From: an uncultured Oscillospiraceae bacterium
Lineage (GTDB): Bacteria; Bacillota; Clostridia; Oscillospirales; Oscillospiraceae
NCBI GenBank assembly: GCA_947629755.1
Contig: CANREY010000012.1
Span: forward strand, 1 to 40,083
Direction of reading: 5' to 3'
DNA: 40,083 nucleotides
The translations under genes and the position numbers were made by a program. The notes beneath the pieces were generated by a model. The model ran no database searches, was not told the DNA's origin, and saw only the letters and a list, made by a program, of their open reading frames with translations. Of the stretch, positions 31,637 to 40,083 are shown in pieces. Positions within the stretch are counted from its first letter, which is position 1. Every line of letters begins with the position of its first letter.

Positions 31637-33046
31637 TCAGCCCTTGACCGGCTCCGGGGAGGCGGGGAGGGAGAGGGAGGACATGGTGCGGCGAATCAGG
31701 AATAGGGCGATGATGAAGGTGAGAAGGTCGGAGACCGGCATGGACCACAGTACGCCGTCAAGGCCCCACCGAAGGGGCAGGAGGAGGGCGAAGCCCACGC
31801 CGAAGACGATCTCACGGACCATGGAGAGCGCGGTGGAGGCCGCGGCCTTGCCCATGGCCTGAAGGAAGATGAACGAGGCCTTGTTGACGCAGGCCAGCAC
31901 CACCATGCAAAGGTATATCCGGAAGGCCTTCAGGGCGAAGGAGGTGTAGTAGGGGCTCTCACCCGCCGCGCCGAATATGGCGATGAGCTTACCCGGCAAA
32001 AGCTCCGCCGCCAGAAGGGCAAGAAGGCCCACGGCGGCCTCGGAGATAAGAAGGAGGGTAAAGAGGCTCTTTACACGGGCACGAAGCCCCGCGCCCATGT
32101 TGTAGCCCGCCACGGGGATACACCCGGCGGCCATACCGACCACGACGGAGATGACTATTTGGAAAAACTTCATGACTATGCCCACCACGGCCATGGGTAT
32201 CTGGGCGTACTGGGCCTGACCGAACACGGGGTCAAGAGCGCCGTATTTGCGGACCATGTTGTTTATGGCCGCCATGGCGGCCACTAAGGAGAGCTGGGAG
32301 AGAAGGCTCGTGACGCCGAGACTGAGGGTTCTCACGACGACGGACAAATTCGGGCGCAGATCGGCGAGGGAGAATTTGACCACGCGCATGTGGAGAAGAT
32401 ACCATGTTGAGAGGGCGGCGGTCACTAATTGGCCGATGACCGTGGCAACCGCCGCGCCGGTCATGCCCCATTTGAGCACGAAAATGAATACGGGGTCAAG
32501 GACGGTGTTGACGACGGCCCCGGAGAGGGTGGCGGCCATGGCAAATTTAGGGGAGCCGTCGGCCCTTATGACGGGGTTCATGGCCTGACCGAAGACGTAA
32601 AAGGGGATACCGAGGGAGATCCAGAAGAAATACTCACGGGACAGCCGGAAGGTCTCCTCATTGACGGTGCCGCCAAATAAGGTAATGAGAGGCCTTGCCG
32701 ATGTGAGATATACTGCCCCAAGGACGACGCCGCCGAGGACGGCGAGGGTGACGGAGGAGCCCACGCTCCTTTTGGCGGTGGCGCTGTCGCTCCGGCCGAG
32801 GCTCAGACTTACGAGGGCACAGCACCCGTCGCCCACCATGACGGCGAAGGCAAGGGCGATGACCGTCAGGGGGAATACCACCGTGTTGGCGGCGTTGCCG
32901 CAGGAGCCCAGATACTCGGCGTTGGCTATGAATATCTGGTCGACTATGTTGTAGAGGGCCCCCACCAATAGGGATATGACGCAGGGGACCGCGTAGCGGG
33001 CCATAAGGGACCCGATGGGCTGAGTGCCCAGATTTTCAGCTTCCAT
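31637..33046 (-). CDS. MATE-family exporter (second copy, MepA-like)
   Basis: 469-residue twelve-helix exporter, distinct from the one at 5468-6850. It opens with LGTQPIGSLMARYAVPCVIS and the VGALYNIVDQIFIAN segment typical of MepA/DinF-like MATE proteins. Internal markers are MVGDGCCALVSLSLGR and GMAAGCIPVAGYNMGAGL. ATG 33046 was chosen because AAAGGAG lies 7-8 nt upstream; the ten codons further upstream would lie in the leader. The leader carries its own promoter (33156-33128), a long hairpin plus T7 and a five-codon ORF, suggesting attenuation. The substrate is unknown; drugs or dyes are typical. Confidence 0.9.
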   Translation of the reverse strand: MEAENLGTQPIGSLMARYAVPCVISLLVGALYNIVDQIFIANAEYLGSCGNAANTVVFPLTVIALAFAVMVGDGCCALVSLSLGRSDSATAKRSVGSSVTLAVLGGVVLGAVYLTSARPLITLFGGTVNEETFRLSREYFFWISLGIPFYVFGQAMNPVIRADGSPKFAMAATLSGAVVNTVLDPVFIFVLKWGMTGAAVATVIGQLVTAALSTWYLLHMRVVKFSLADLRPNLSVVVRTLSLGVTSLLSQLSLVAAMAAINNMVRKYGALDPVFGQAQYAQIPMAVVGIVMKFFQIVISVVVGMAAGCIPVAGYNMGAGLRARVKSLFTLLLISEAAVGLLALLAAELLPGKLIAIFGAAGESPYYTSFALKAFRIYLCMVVLACVNKASFIFLQAMGKAAASTALSMVREIVFGVGFALLLPLRWGLDGVLWSMPVSDLLTFIIALFLIRRTMSSLSLPASPEPVKG

Positions 33047-33069
33047 TTTGAAGCTCCTTTCAGCAAAAA

Positions 33070-33124
33070 AATACAACGCGTGGCGCTCAACCGGGTTTAC
33101 GCATTGAGTGCCACACGTTGTATT
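33070..33124 (-). terminator. Leader hairpin with T7: attenuator or terminator
   Basis: 21-bp stem: AATACAACG at one base and CGTTGTATT at the other, continuing to GGC.CTCAA/TTGAG.GCC with two G-U pairs and a 13-nt loop, followed on the minus strand by T7 and then the ribosome site AAAGGAG of the MATE gene. It lies downstream of a promoter that starts at about its base, so it would terminate the MATE transcript early unless prevented from forming. It may also end read-through from trpB. Confidence 0.8.
33087..33104 (-). CDS. Possible five-codon leader ORF (MRKPG)
   Basis: ATG CGT AAA CCC GGT TGA lies in the upper stem and loop of the MATE leader hairpin. There is no clear ribosome site in front, so translation is uncertain. 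If translated, a ribosome there would melt the terminator, the logic of drug-induced attenuation. It could equally be chance. Confidence 0.3.
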   Translation of the reverse strand: MRKPG

Positions 33125-33127
33125 ATT

Positions 33128-33156
33128 ATTTTAACGCTTTTGATTTTGCCCGTCAA
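33128..33156 (-). promoter_or_regulatory. SigA-type promoter of the MATE gene
   Basis: Minus strand TTGACG (33156-33151), 17-nt spacer, TAAAAT (33133-33128). Expected transcription start near 33121, within the first bases of the leader hairpin. Confidence 0.7.
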
Positions 33157-33226
33157 AGGTGATTTTCAACAAAATTAAGGCCGCGATTTGACGCCTTCAA
33201 AGGGCGATTTTAGCGCTCCGGGCCAA

Positions 33227-34606
33227 TCAAAGCTCAGGCTGCTTGGGAAGGCCGGCGAGGCCCACGGCCAGCTCCTCGTCCGTGGGAATGTGGTCGGTCA
33301 TGGTGCCGTTATTATACTGCTCGTAGGCCACAAGGTCGAAGTAGCCCGTGCCCGTAAGGCCGAAGACGATGTTCTTGGCCTCGCCCGTCTCGGCGCACTT
33401 TTTGGCCTCGTCGATGGCCACCTTTATGGCGTGGCTGGACTCCGGGGCGGGGAGTATGCCCTCGGTGCGGGCGAAGAACTCGGCGGCCTCAAATACGGCG
33501 GTCTGCTCCACGCTGACGGCCTCCATGTAGCCGTCGTGGTAGAGCTGGGAGAGCACCGGGCTCATGCCGTGGAACCGGAGACCTCCGGCGTGGTTGGGGG
33601 AGGGAATGAAGCCCGCGCCAAGTGTGTACATCTTGGCTAAGGGGCAGATCATGCCGGTGTCGCAGAAGTCGTAGGCGAACTTGCCCCGCGTGAAGCTGGG
33701 GCAGGAGGCGGGCTCCACGGCGATTATCCGGTAGTCGCGCTCGCCTCTCAGCTTCTCGCCCATGAAGGGGGAGATGAGGCCGCCAAGGTTGGAGCCGCCG
33801 CCGGCACAGCCGATGATGATGTCGGGGACGATGCCGTATTTATCAAGGGCGATCTTTGTCTCAAGGCCGATGACGGACTGGTGCAGGAGCACCTGATTGA
33901 GAACGGAGCCTAAGACATAGCGGTAGCCGGGGTTGGAGGTGGCCACCTCCACGGCCTCGGATATGGCGCAGCCAAGAGAGCCGGTGGTGCCGGGGTGCTC
34001 GGCCAAGATTTTCCGGCCAACGCTTGTCTCCATGGAGGGACTGGGGGTGACGGAGGCGCCGTAGGTGCGCATTACCTCGCGGCGGAAGGGCTTTTGCTCG
34101 TAGCTCACCTTCACCATGTAGACCTTGCAGTCAAGCCCCAGATAGGCGCAGGCCATGCTGAGGGCCGTGCCCCACTGGCCGGCGCCGGTCTCGGTGGTGA
34201 CGCCCTTTAAGCCCTGCTTCTTGGCGTAGTAGGCCTGAGCGATGGCGGAGTTTAATTTGTGGGAGCCGGAGGTGTTGTTGCCCTCAAATTTGTAGTAGAT
34301 GTGGGCGGGGGTGCCAAGCTTCTCCTCAAGACAGTAGGCCCGGACAAGAGGGGAGGGGCGGTACATCTTGTAAAAGCCGAGGATCTCGTCGGGAATGGGG
34401 ACGAGCCGGGTGTCGTTGTCCAGCTCCTGGGCGATGAGCTCATCGCAGAATACGGGGGCCAAATCGGCGGCCGTCATGGGCTGGAGGGTGCCGGGGTTTA
34501 CCAGCGGCGCGGGCTTGACCTTCATGTCCGCCCGGACGTTGTACCAGTTTTTCGGCATCTCCTCCTCGGTGAGGTAGATCTTGTAGGGGATTTTTTCGCT
34601 GCTCAT
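33227..34606 (-). CDS. trpB: Tryptophan synthase beta chain, TrpB2-like
   Basis: 459-residue PLP enzyme that condenses indole with serine to tryptophan. The PLP lysine is in NTSGSHKLNSA, the phosphate-binding glycine loop is GCAGGGSNLGGL, and GAGQWGTALS is the catalytic-loop region. The long N-terminus (YKIYLTEEEMPKNWYNVRAD) and overall length mark the TrpB2/long-form group rather than the TrpB1 partner of TrpA. No trpA or other trp gene is adjacent, so indole salvage is plausible (inference). ATG 34606 has AAAGGAG 8 nt upstream; the frame continues upstream but only through the T-box leader. It is controlled by a tRNA-Trp T-box (34645-34898). Confidence 0.93.
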   Translation of the reverse strand: MSSEKIPYKIYLTEEEMPKNWYNVRADMKVKPAPLVNPGTLQPMTAADLAPVFCDELIAQELDNDTRLVPIPDEILGFYKMYRPSPLVRAYCLEEKLGTPAHIYYKFEGNNTSGSHKLNSAIAQAYYAKKQGLKGVTTETGAGQWGTALSMACAYLGLDCKVYMVKVSYEQKPFRREVMRTYGASVTPSPSMETSVGRKILAEHPGTTGSLGCAISEAVEVATSNPGYRYVLGSVLNQVLLHQSVIGLETKIALDKYGIVPDIIIGCAGGGSNLGGLISPFMGEKLRGERDYRIIAVEPASCPSFTRGKFAYDFCDTGMICPLAKMYTLGAGFIPSPNHAGGLRFHGMSPVLSQLYHDGYMEAVSVEQTAVFEAAEFFARTEGILPAPESSHAIKVAIDEAKKCAETGEAKNIVFGLTGTGYFDLVAYEQYNNGTMTDHIPTDEELAVGLAGLPKQPEL

Positions 34607-34644
34607 TTTTCTTGCTCCTTTCTTATTTCGGGACAAAAGAAAAC

Positions 34645-34898
34645 GCCTTTGTCCCCGGAAAATTTCGGGACAAAAGCGTGAAGCTTCTGCGGTGCCACCC
34701 AAATTGGCGCTGTGCGCCCACTCACGACCGGCCTTCACCGGTCACGCCCTGTAACGGGAGCTCCCGTCTGACCTACTCGCCAAAAGCTTTCGGCTCGCCC
34801 TCCTCAGTCCATTCGCCGAACCGGTACTGCCGCCCTTCCACCGCCGGCGGCTCTCTTTGAGCCCTTTGTTCGGGTACTTGTCTGGATCATCGGTTTAT
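34645..34898 (-). promoter_or_regulatory. T-box riboswitch, tRNA-Trp specific
   Basis: The T-box sequence GGGTGGCACCGC (34700-34689, minus strand) is canonical. Upstream are the AGAGAG element near 34850, the stem I pair CCGAAC/GTTCGG, and the specifier context GAATGGACTGAGG, in which UGG (34811-34809) is the Trp codon. The terminator GCTTTTGTCCCG/CGGGGACAAAGGC (34677-34645) is followed by GTTTTCTTTT. Uncharged tRNA-Trp binding should favour the antiterminator and switch trpB on. TTTTGTCCCGAAAT is repeated after the terminator, next to the ribosome site, so a competing hairpin is possible. Confidence 0.93.
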
Positions 34899-34904
34899 GA
34901 GAGA

Positions 34905-34933
34905 ATATTAATTCTTTAAATCGGTTTTGTCAA
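34905..34933 (-). promoter_or_regulatory. SigA-type promoter of the T-box/trpB transcript
   Basis: Minus strand TTGACA (34933-34928), 17-nt spacer, TAATAT (34910-34905); expected start near 34898, 31 nt after the spoIIP stop on the same strand. Confidence 0.8.
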
Positions 34934-34964
34934 GAGTTTTTCCTGAAAAACATCGGGAAAAAAT

Positions 34965-36143
34965 TCAGTCTGTCAGCACGCCCGCCATGCAGTCGCCGAA
35001 ATATGTGAGGGCCGTCAGGGCCTCCTGAAGGGTGTTGCCGTTAGTGCCCACCTCCAAAATGAGGGAGCCGGGGGTGGCGTGCTGGTTGTAGCGGTACTCG
35101 GATATTTTGAGGGGCCGGGCAAGGGTGGGGTATTTCGTGACCATGGCCTTTTGGAGCTTCATGGCGAAGCTCAGATTGTCCCGCCAGCCGGGGTGCTTGA
35201 GACCGGAAAAGTTTGTGCCGCAAATGAGCATCACTTGCGCCGACGGCCTGTCGCCTACCTGAGCCACGGTCTTATATAGCTTCCCGTCCCCCTCCAGCGC
35301 GTCCCGGTGGAGGTCGATGACGACGCAAATCTCCGGGTGCGCTTTGAGCTGGGCGTTTATGGCCGTCAGCGTCCGCTCGTAGGACCCGGCGTAGCTTGGG
35401 TAGTCGTGGAGCTCCCGGTCGTGGTAGACGGTGATGCCACGTGAGGTCAGTATCTTCTCAAGCTCGTCGCCGAGCCTTACCACGTTGAAATTTTTATCCT
35501 CCGTCCGGGAGGGGTCCGAGGGCACGTATTTATCCTGCCCGGCGGGGTTGTACGCCTCGGAGCCGTGGGTGTGGACGATGAGCACGGCGGAGCTTTTCAC
35601 GGAGAAGCTGAGGGGCTTATCCAAGAGCTCCTTTAAATTTATGGAGTAATCCGTCCGGTTTTTGATGTATATTCCCTCCCCCAAGTCCGTGTAGTCGCCG
35701 CCCTTGCCGGTGATGGTGGTGCCGATGGCGGGATTTTCCGGCGTGTCCGGGGCGGTGGGCCCGGCATCGGGCGCGGACGGGGAGGTGCCGGCGGGGCCGG
35801 TATTCTCGGTGGGGGACGGGGGCTCGGAGGGGGAAACCGGGGAGGTATCCGCAGTTGGCTGAGTGTCCGCTTGGGAGGGCTCCGTGGCCGGGGGCCTTGT
35901 GTCCTCGCCCGTATTTGGCAGGGCGGACAGGAGCGCGGCGGCCCCGGCTTCAGGGAGGTCCGGCCCCATACCGGGAAGCTCCATAGCCAGCACCGCCGCC
36001 CCAAGCTCACGGGGCAGGGACAGGGGGGCGTCAAAGCCCTCAGACAGGGCCCTCACCGCCAGCAAAACGGCTATCACCGCCGCCAGCCGCGCTAAAAGGG
36101 TCCTCACCGTAAAGCCGGTACGTTTTTTTTCGCGTCTTCTCAC
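34965..36143 (-). CDS. spoIIP: Stage II sporulation protein P
   Basis: 392-residue membrane-anchored cell-wall hydrolase (amidase/endopeptidase) acting with SpoIID and SpoIIM to thin septal peptidoglycan during engulfment. One N-terminal membrane helix (residues 12-32) is followed by a Pro/Ser/Thr-rich spacer to about 150 and the SpoIIP domain. The metal-site-type motifs VHTHGSEAY and VIDLHRDA and the C-terminal SEYRYNQHATPGSLILEVG are diagnostic. Start is GTG 36143 with AAGGAGG 11-12 nt upstream. A sporulation-sigma promoter is expected upstream; CGTATTAT near 36185 is at best a weak SigE-like -10. Its presence indicates a spore-former. Confidence 0.95.
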   Translation of the reverse strand: MRRREKKRTGFTVRTLLARLAAVIAVLLAVRALSEGFDAPLSLPRELGAAVLAMELPGMGPDLPEAGAAALLSALPNTGEDTRPPATEPSQADTQPTADTSPVSPSEPPSPTENTGPAGTSPSAPDAGPTAPDTPENPAIGTTITGKGGDYTDLGEGIYIKNRTDYSINLKELLDKPLSFSVKSSAVLIVHTHGSEAYNPAGQDKYVPSDPSRTEDKNFNVVRLGDELEKILTSRGITVYHDRELHDYPSYAGSYERTLTAINAQLKAHPEICVVIDLHRDALEGDGKLYKTVAQVGDRPSAQVMLICGTNFSGLKHPGWRDNLSFAMKLQKAMVTKYPTLARPLKISEYRYNQHATPGSLILEVGTNGNTLQEALTALTYFGDCMAGVLTD

Positions 36144-36205
36144 TTTTTCGCGTGACCTCCTTCATTGGTAACATTCAATAATACGATGGAAGTGTCTTAT
36201 TTATG

Positions 36206-36234
36206 TTGCAACATGCCAAAGAAAGGAGTATAAT
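36206..36234 (+). promoter_or_regulatory. SigA-type promoter for the TSCPD-HAD operon
   Basis: TTGCAA (36206-36211), 17-nt spacer, TATAAT (36229-36234), 36 nt before the start codon at 36270. Confidence 0.75.
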
Positions 36235-36269
36235 CAGGGCAAATAAATAAAGAAAGGAAGCCAAAATAA

Positions 36270-36530
36270 ATGGAAAAGGTATTTATTCCCCACGGCGTGT
36301 GCTCCCGCAGGTACGACATAGTGCTTGAGGACGGAGTTATACAGAATATAACGGTGGAGGGCGGCTGTAACGGCAATTTAAAGGGCATCTGCGCCCTTCT
36401 GCGGGGCCAGCGGGCCGAGGACATCATTCCCAAGCTCCGGGGCACACAGTGCGGTATGCGGGGCACCTCGTGCCCTGACCAGATAGCCATAGCCCTTGAG
36501 GAGGCCCTTCGGGAGGAGGCGGGAGCATGA
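36270..36530 (+). CDS. TSCPD-domain protein (TIGR03905 type)
   Basis: 86-residue protein consisting of one TSCPD domain, named for the TSCPD motif seen here in MRGTSCPDQIAIALEEAL. Cysteines in GVCSRR, GGCNGNLKG, QCGMRGTSC and CALL could bind metal. Similar sequence forms the C-terminal part of some ribonucleotide reductases; the stand-alone form has no established role. ATG has AAAGGAAG about 10 nt upstream. It overlaps the next gene by 4 nt. Confidence 0.88.
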   Translation: MEKVFIPHGVCSRRYDIVLEDGVIQNITVEGGCNGNLKGICALLRGQRAEDIIPKLRGTQCGMRGTSCPDQIAIALEEALREEAGA

Positions 36531-36772
36531 AGCCCGTATTTGCCAACACCTTCAACGTGACCCACAACAAGGGCAAGGCCGAGGTGGCCCTGTCCTTCGC
36601 CCACGTGTACACCGAGCACAAGTTTGCCATGAAGCAGGGGGCCCTCACCGACGTGTCCGCCCAGGTGGTGGACGAGGTGTCCAGTGTGCTTTTAAATAGG
36701 GACGGGTTCATAGCCTTAGCCAAGCTTCTCAACAACGTGTGCTCCGACTGGGGGGTCGATCTCAACCAATGA
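36527..36772 (+). CDS. Small conserved-looking protein of unknown function
   Basis: 81 residues, not recognised with confidence. The pattern FANTFNVTHNKGKAEVALSF resembles the FAN-x-x-x-V-x-H start of small DUF3467-type proteins, but the rest does not clearly follow. No membrane segment or signal peptide. It is coupled to both neighbours by ATGA overlaps (TSCPD gene before, HAD phosphatase after), which argues that it is a real gene. Confidence 0.75.
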   Translation: MKPVFANTFNVTHNKGKAEVALSFAHVYTEHKFAMKQGALTDVSAQVVDEVSSVLLNRDGFIALAKLLNNVCSDWGVDLNQ

Positions 36773-37413
36773 GGTACACCACAGTCATTTTCGATTTGGA
36801 CGGGACGCTCCTCAATACCCTTGAGGACATCAGGGACAGCGTGAACCACATCATGAGAAAGTACGGCTGCCCGGAGCGGAGCTTAGAGCAGATACGTATG
36901 TCGGTCGGCAACGGCTCCGGGGTGCTGCTGGAGAAGTCCCTGCCTGAGGGCAGAAACACTCCGGGCTTTGATGAGATACTTGACGAGTACGTCAAATGGT
37001 ACGAGGAGCACAACCTAATAAAGACCGCGCCCTACGAGGGGGTGACGGAGATGCTGAGGGCCGTGGCGGCCAGCGAGCACAAGCTGGCCGTGGTGTCAAA
37101 TAAGCCCGACGCCAACGCCAGAGCCCTTGTGAGGCACTTTTTCGGCGCTTACGTGTCCGTGGCAGTGGGAGAAAAGCCGGGCATCGCCAGAAAGCCCGCC
37201 CCGGACTCCGTGAGGGCCGCCATGCGGGAGCTTGCCAGCTTCCCCTACGAGACGGTCTACGTGGGCGACTCCGACGTGGACCTCAAGACCGCCCGCGCCG
37301 CCGGCATCGACTGTATATCCGTGGGCTGGGGCTTCCGCTCCCCGGACTTCCTTCGGGAAATGGGAGCGAAGACAGTCATCACAAGGCCCATGGAGCTTGT
37401 GAAGCTGATTTGA
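36769..37413 (+). CDS. HAD-family phosphatase, phosphoglycolate phosphatase-like
   Basis: 214-residue haloacid-dehalogenase hydrolase. Motif I is IFDLDGTLLNT (nucleophile and acid Asp), motif II VVSNKP, the motif III lysine is in RKPAPDS, and motif IV is VGDSDVDLKTARAAG. The helical cap at residues 15-85 is the Gph type. ATG 36769 overlaps the preceding stop (ATGA); an upstream in-frame ATG at 36739 lies deep in that gene. Substrate could be 2-phosphoglycolate, but HAD specificity cannot be read from motifs. It ends 3 nt before the hairpins of repeat copy D. Confidence 0.88.
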   Translation: MRYTTVIFDLDGTLLNTLEDIRDSVNHIMRKYGCPERSLEQIRMSVGNGSGVLLEKSLPEGRNTPGFDEILDEYVKWYEEHNLIKTAPYEGVTEMLRAVAASEHKLAVVSNKPDANARALVRHFFGAYVSVAVGEKPGIARKPAPDSVRAAMRELASFPYETVYVGDSDVDLKTARAAGIDCISVGWGFRSPDFLREMGAKTVITRPMELVKLI

Positions 37414-37416
37414 ACC

Positions 37417-37492
37417 GAAAAAAATCGCGAAAAGGCATGGACCTTTTCGCGATTTTCCCCCTGCCGGCAAGGGCCAACGGCCTTTGCCGGCA
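37417..37492 (-). terminator. Double-hairpin terminator, shortened repeat copy D
   Basis: Two adjacent stems. AAAATCGCGAAAAGG/CCTTTTCGCGATTTT (37421-37456) has T-tracts on both strands. TGCCGGCAAGGGCC/GGCCTTTGCCGGCA (37462-37492) is followed by TTTTT on the plus strand. On the minus strand the order is H1-like (ending GGCC loop GGCC), GGGGG linker, then H2-like (ATCGCGAAAAGG as in copies A and C). It separates the convergent HAD and clpC genes. H3 and H4 are absent. Confidence 0.8.
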
Positions 37493-37496
37493 ATTT

Positions 37497-39956
<2,460 letters not shown>

Positions 39957-40005
39957 AAATTCCGCGCCTCCCTTTCAAAAACATACCGTCCCTGAAAAAT
40001 ACTGA

Positions 40006-40083
40006 TCACTTATCCTCTTTGCCGCCCTCAAGCTTTTTGAGCTCGTCCCGGAGCTTGGCGGCGGTCTCGTAGTCCTCGCTCTC
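40006..40083 (-). CDS. 3' end of a UVR-motif (McsA-like) gene, partial
   Basis: The last 25 codons of a gene entering from the right edge: ESEDYETAAKLRDELKKLEG and a lysine-rich end. This is the UVR (UvrB/UvrC) motif that closes McsA, the zinc-binding activator of ClpC. The stop lies 49 nt before clpC. McsA is favoured over UvrB or UvrC by the clpC context. No mcsB lies between it and clpC, unlike Bacillus. Confidence 0.75.
   Translation of the reverse strand, partial: ESEDYETAAKLRDELKKLEGGKEDK

Noticed and set aside
15532..31862. Similar short peptides (GRKN-RIGPQTFSRIF) encoded on one strand of repeat copies A and C.
   Set aside because: The similarity reflects the conserved nucleotide repeat. 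Copy B, with the same structure, breaks the peptide in H2, so structure rather than coding is conserved.
33046..33226. Guanidine (ykkC-type) or other known riboswitch upstream of the MATE gene.
   Set aside because: The leader is only about 75 nt and is filled by one hairpin plus T7; no conserved riboswitch core was seen.
34607..34738. N-terminal extension of TrpB by 44 residues.
   Set aside because: That segment is the T-box antiterminator/terminator region; ATG 34606 has an ideal ribosome site and matches the family's start.

Overview
The window looks like chromosomal DNA of a high-GC, spore-forming, Gram-positive Clostridia, probably of the Oscillospiraceae/Ruminococcaceae type. The evidence is the Firmicute cell-division cluster order divIVA-ileS-lspA-pseudouridine synthase at the left edge, spoIIP, clpC preceded by a UVR-motif (McsA-like) gene at the right edge, a tRNA-Trp T-box in front of trpB, SigA-type TTGACA/TATAAT promoters and AGGAGG-type ribosome binding sites. 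The lineage is an inference; there is no rRNA or tRNA gene to confirm it.

Layout. 1-5.4 kb: divIVA, ileS, lspA and an RluD-family gene, co-directional. 5.4-8.6 kb: minus-strand MATE exporter, a solute-binding lipoprotein without a transporter, and two small HTH regulators. 8.6-9.1 kb: an AT-rich promoter/operator region, a 40-codon gene remnant and a pile of REP-like palindromes. 9.1-13.2 kb: a hybrid sensor kinase with a solute-binding sensor domain, then a radical SAM gene and a D-2-hydroxyacid dehydrogenase read divergently from overlapping promoters. 13.3-15.6 kb: ECF sigma factor and its RsgI/PepSY-type membrane partner. 15.6-17.0 kb: a structured repeat (copy A) interrupted by an IS30-family element. 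17.1-21.4 kb: sugar ABC transporter (binding protein, two permeases, no ATPase) and a LacI-type regulator. 21.5-23.9 kb: a low-GC restriction-modification pair. 24.1-26.3 kb: pyruvate kinase and a tandem-OB single-strand-binding protein. 26.4-31.3 kb: repeat copy B, a DUF368 protein, a PhoP/PhoR-like two-component system behind TTAACA repeats with an 11-bp period, and a Na/Pi cotransporter, which together read as a phosphate-responsive locus. 31.4-36.1 kb: repeat copy C, a second MATE exporter behind a possible attenuator, T-box-controlled trpB, and spoIIP. 36.2-40.1 kb: TSCPD protein, a small unknown protein, a HAD phosphatase, a shortened repeat (copy D), clpC and the 3' end of a UVR-motif gene.

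The strongest candidate for something undescribed is the repeat family A/B/C (plus shortened D). It is about 175-185 nt long, has four hairpins in fixed order whose stems differ in sequence but keep pairing, and has conserved unpaired linkers. Copies A and C are bounded by outward-facing terminator-like hairpins. Copy B starts at the predicted transcription start of the DUF368 gene. Other leads are the MATE leader hairpin with a five-codon ORF in its loop, the 18-bp palindrome covering two divergent -10 boxes, and the restriction-modification pair with the nuclease gene placed first. I could run no searches; names rest on recognised motifs and gene order.
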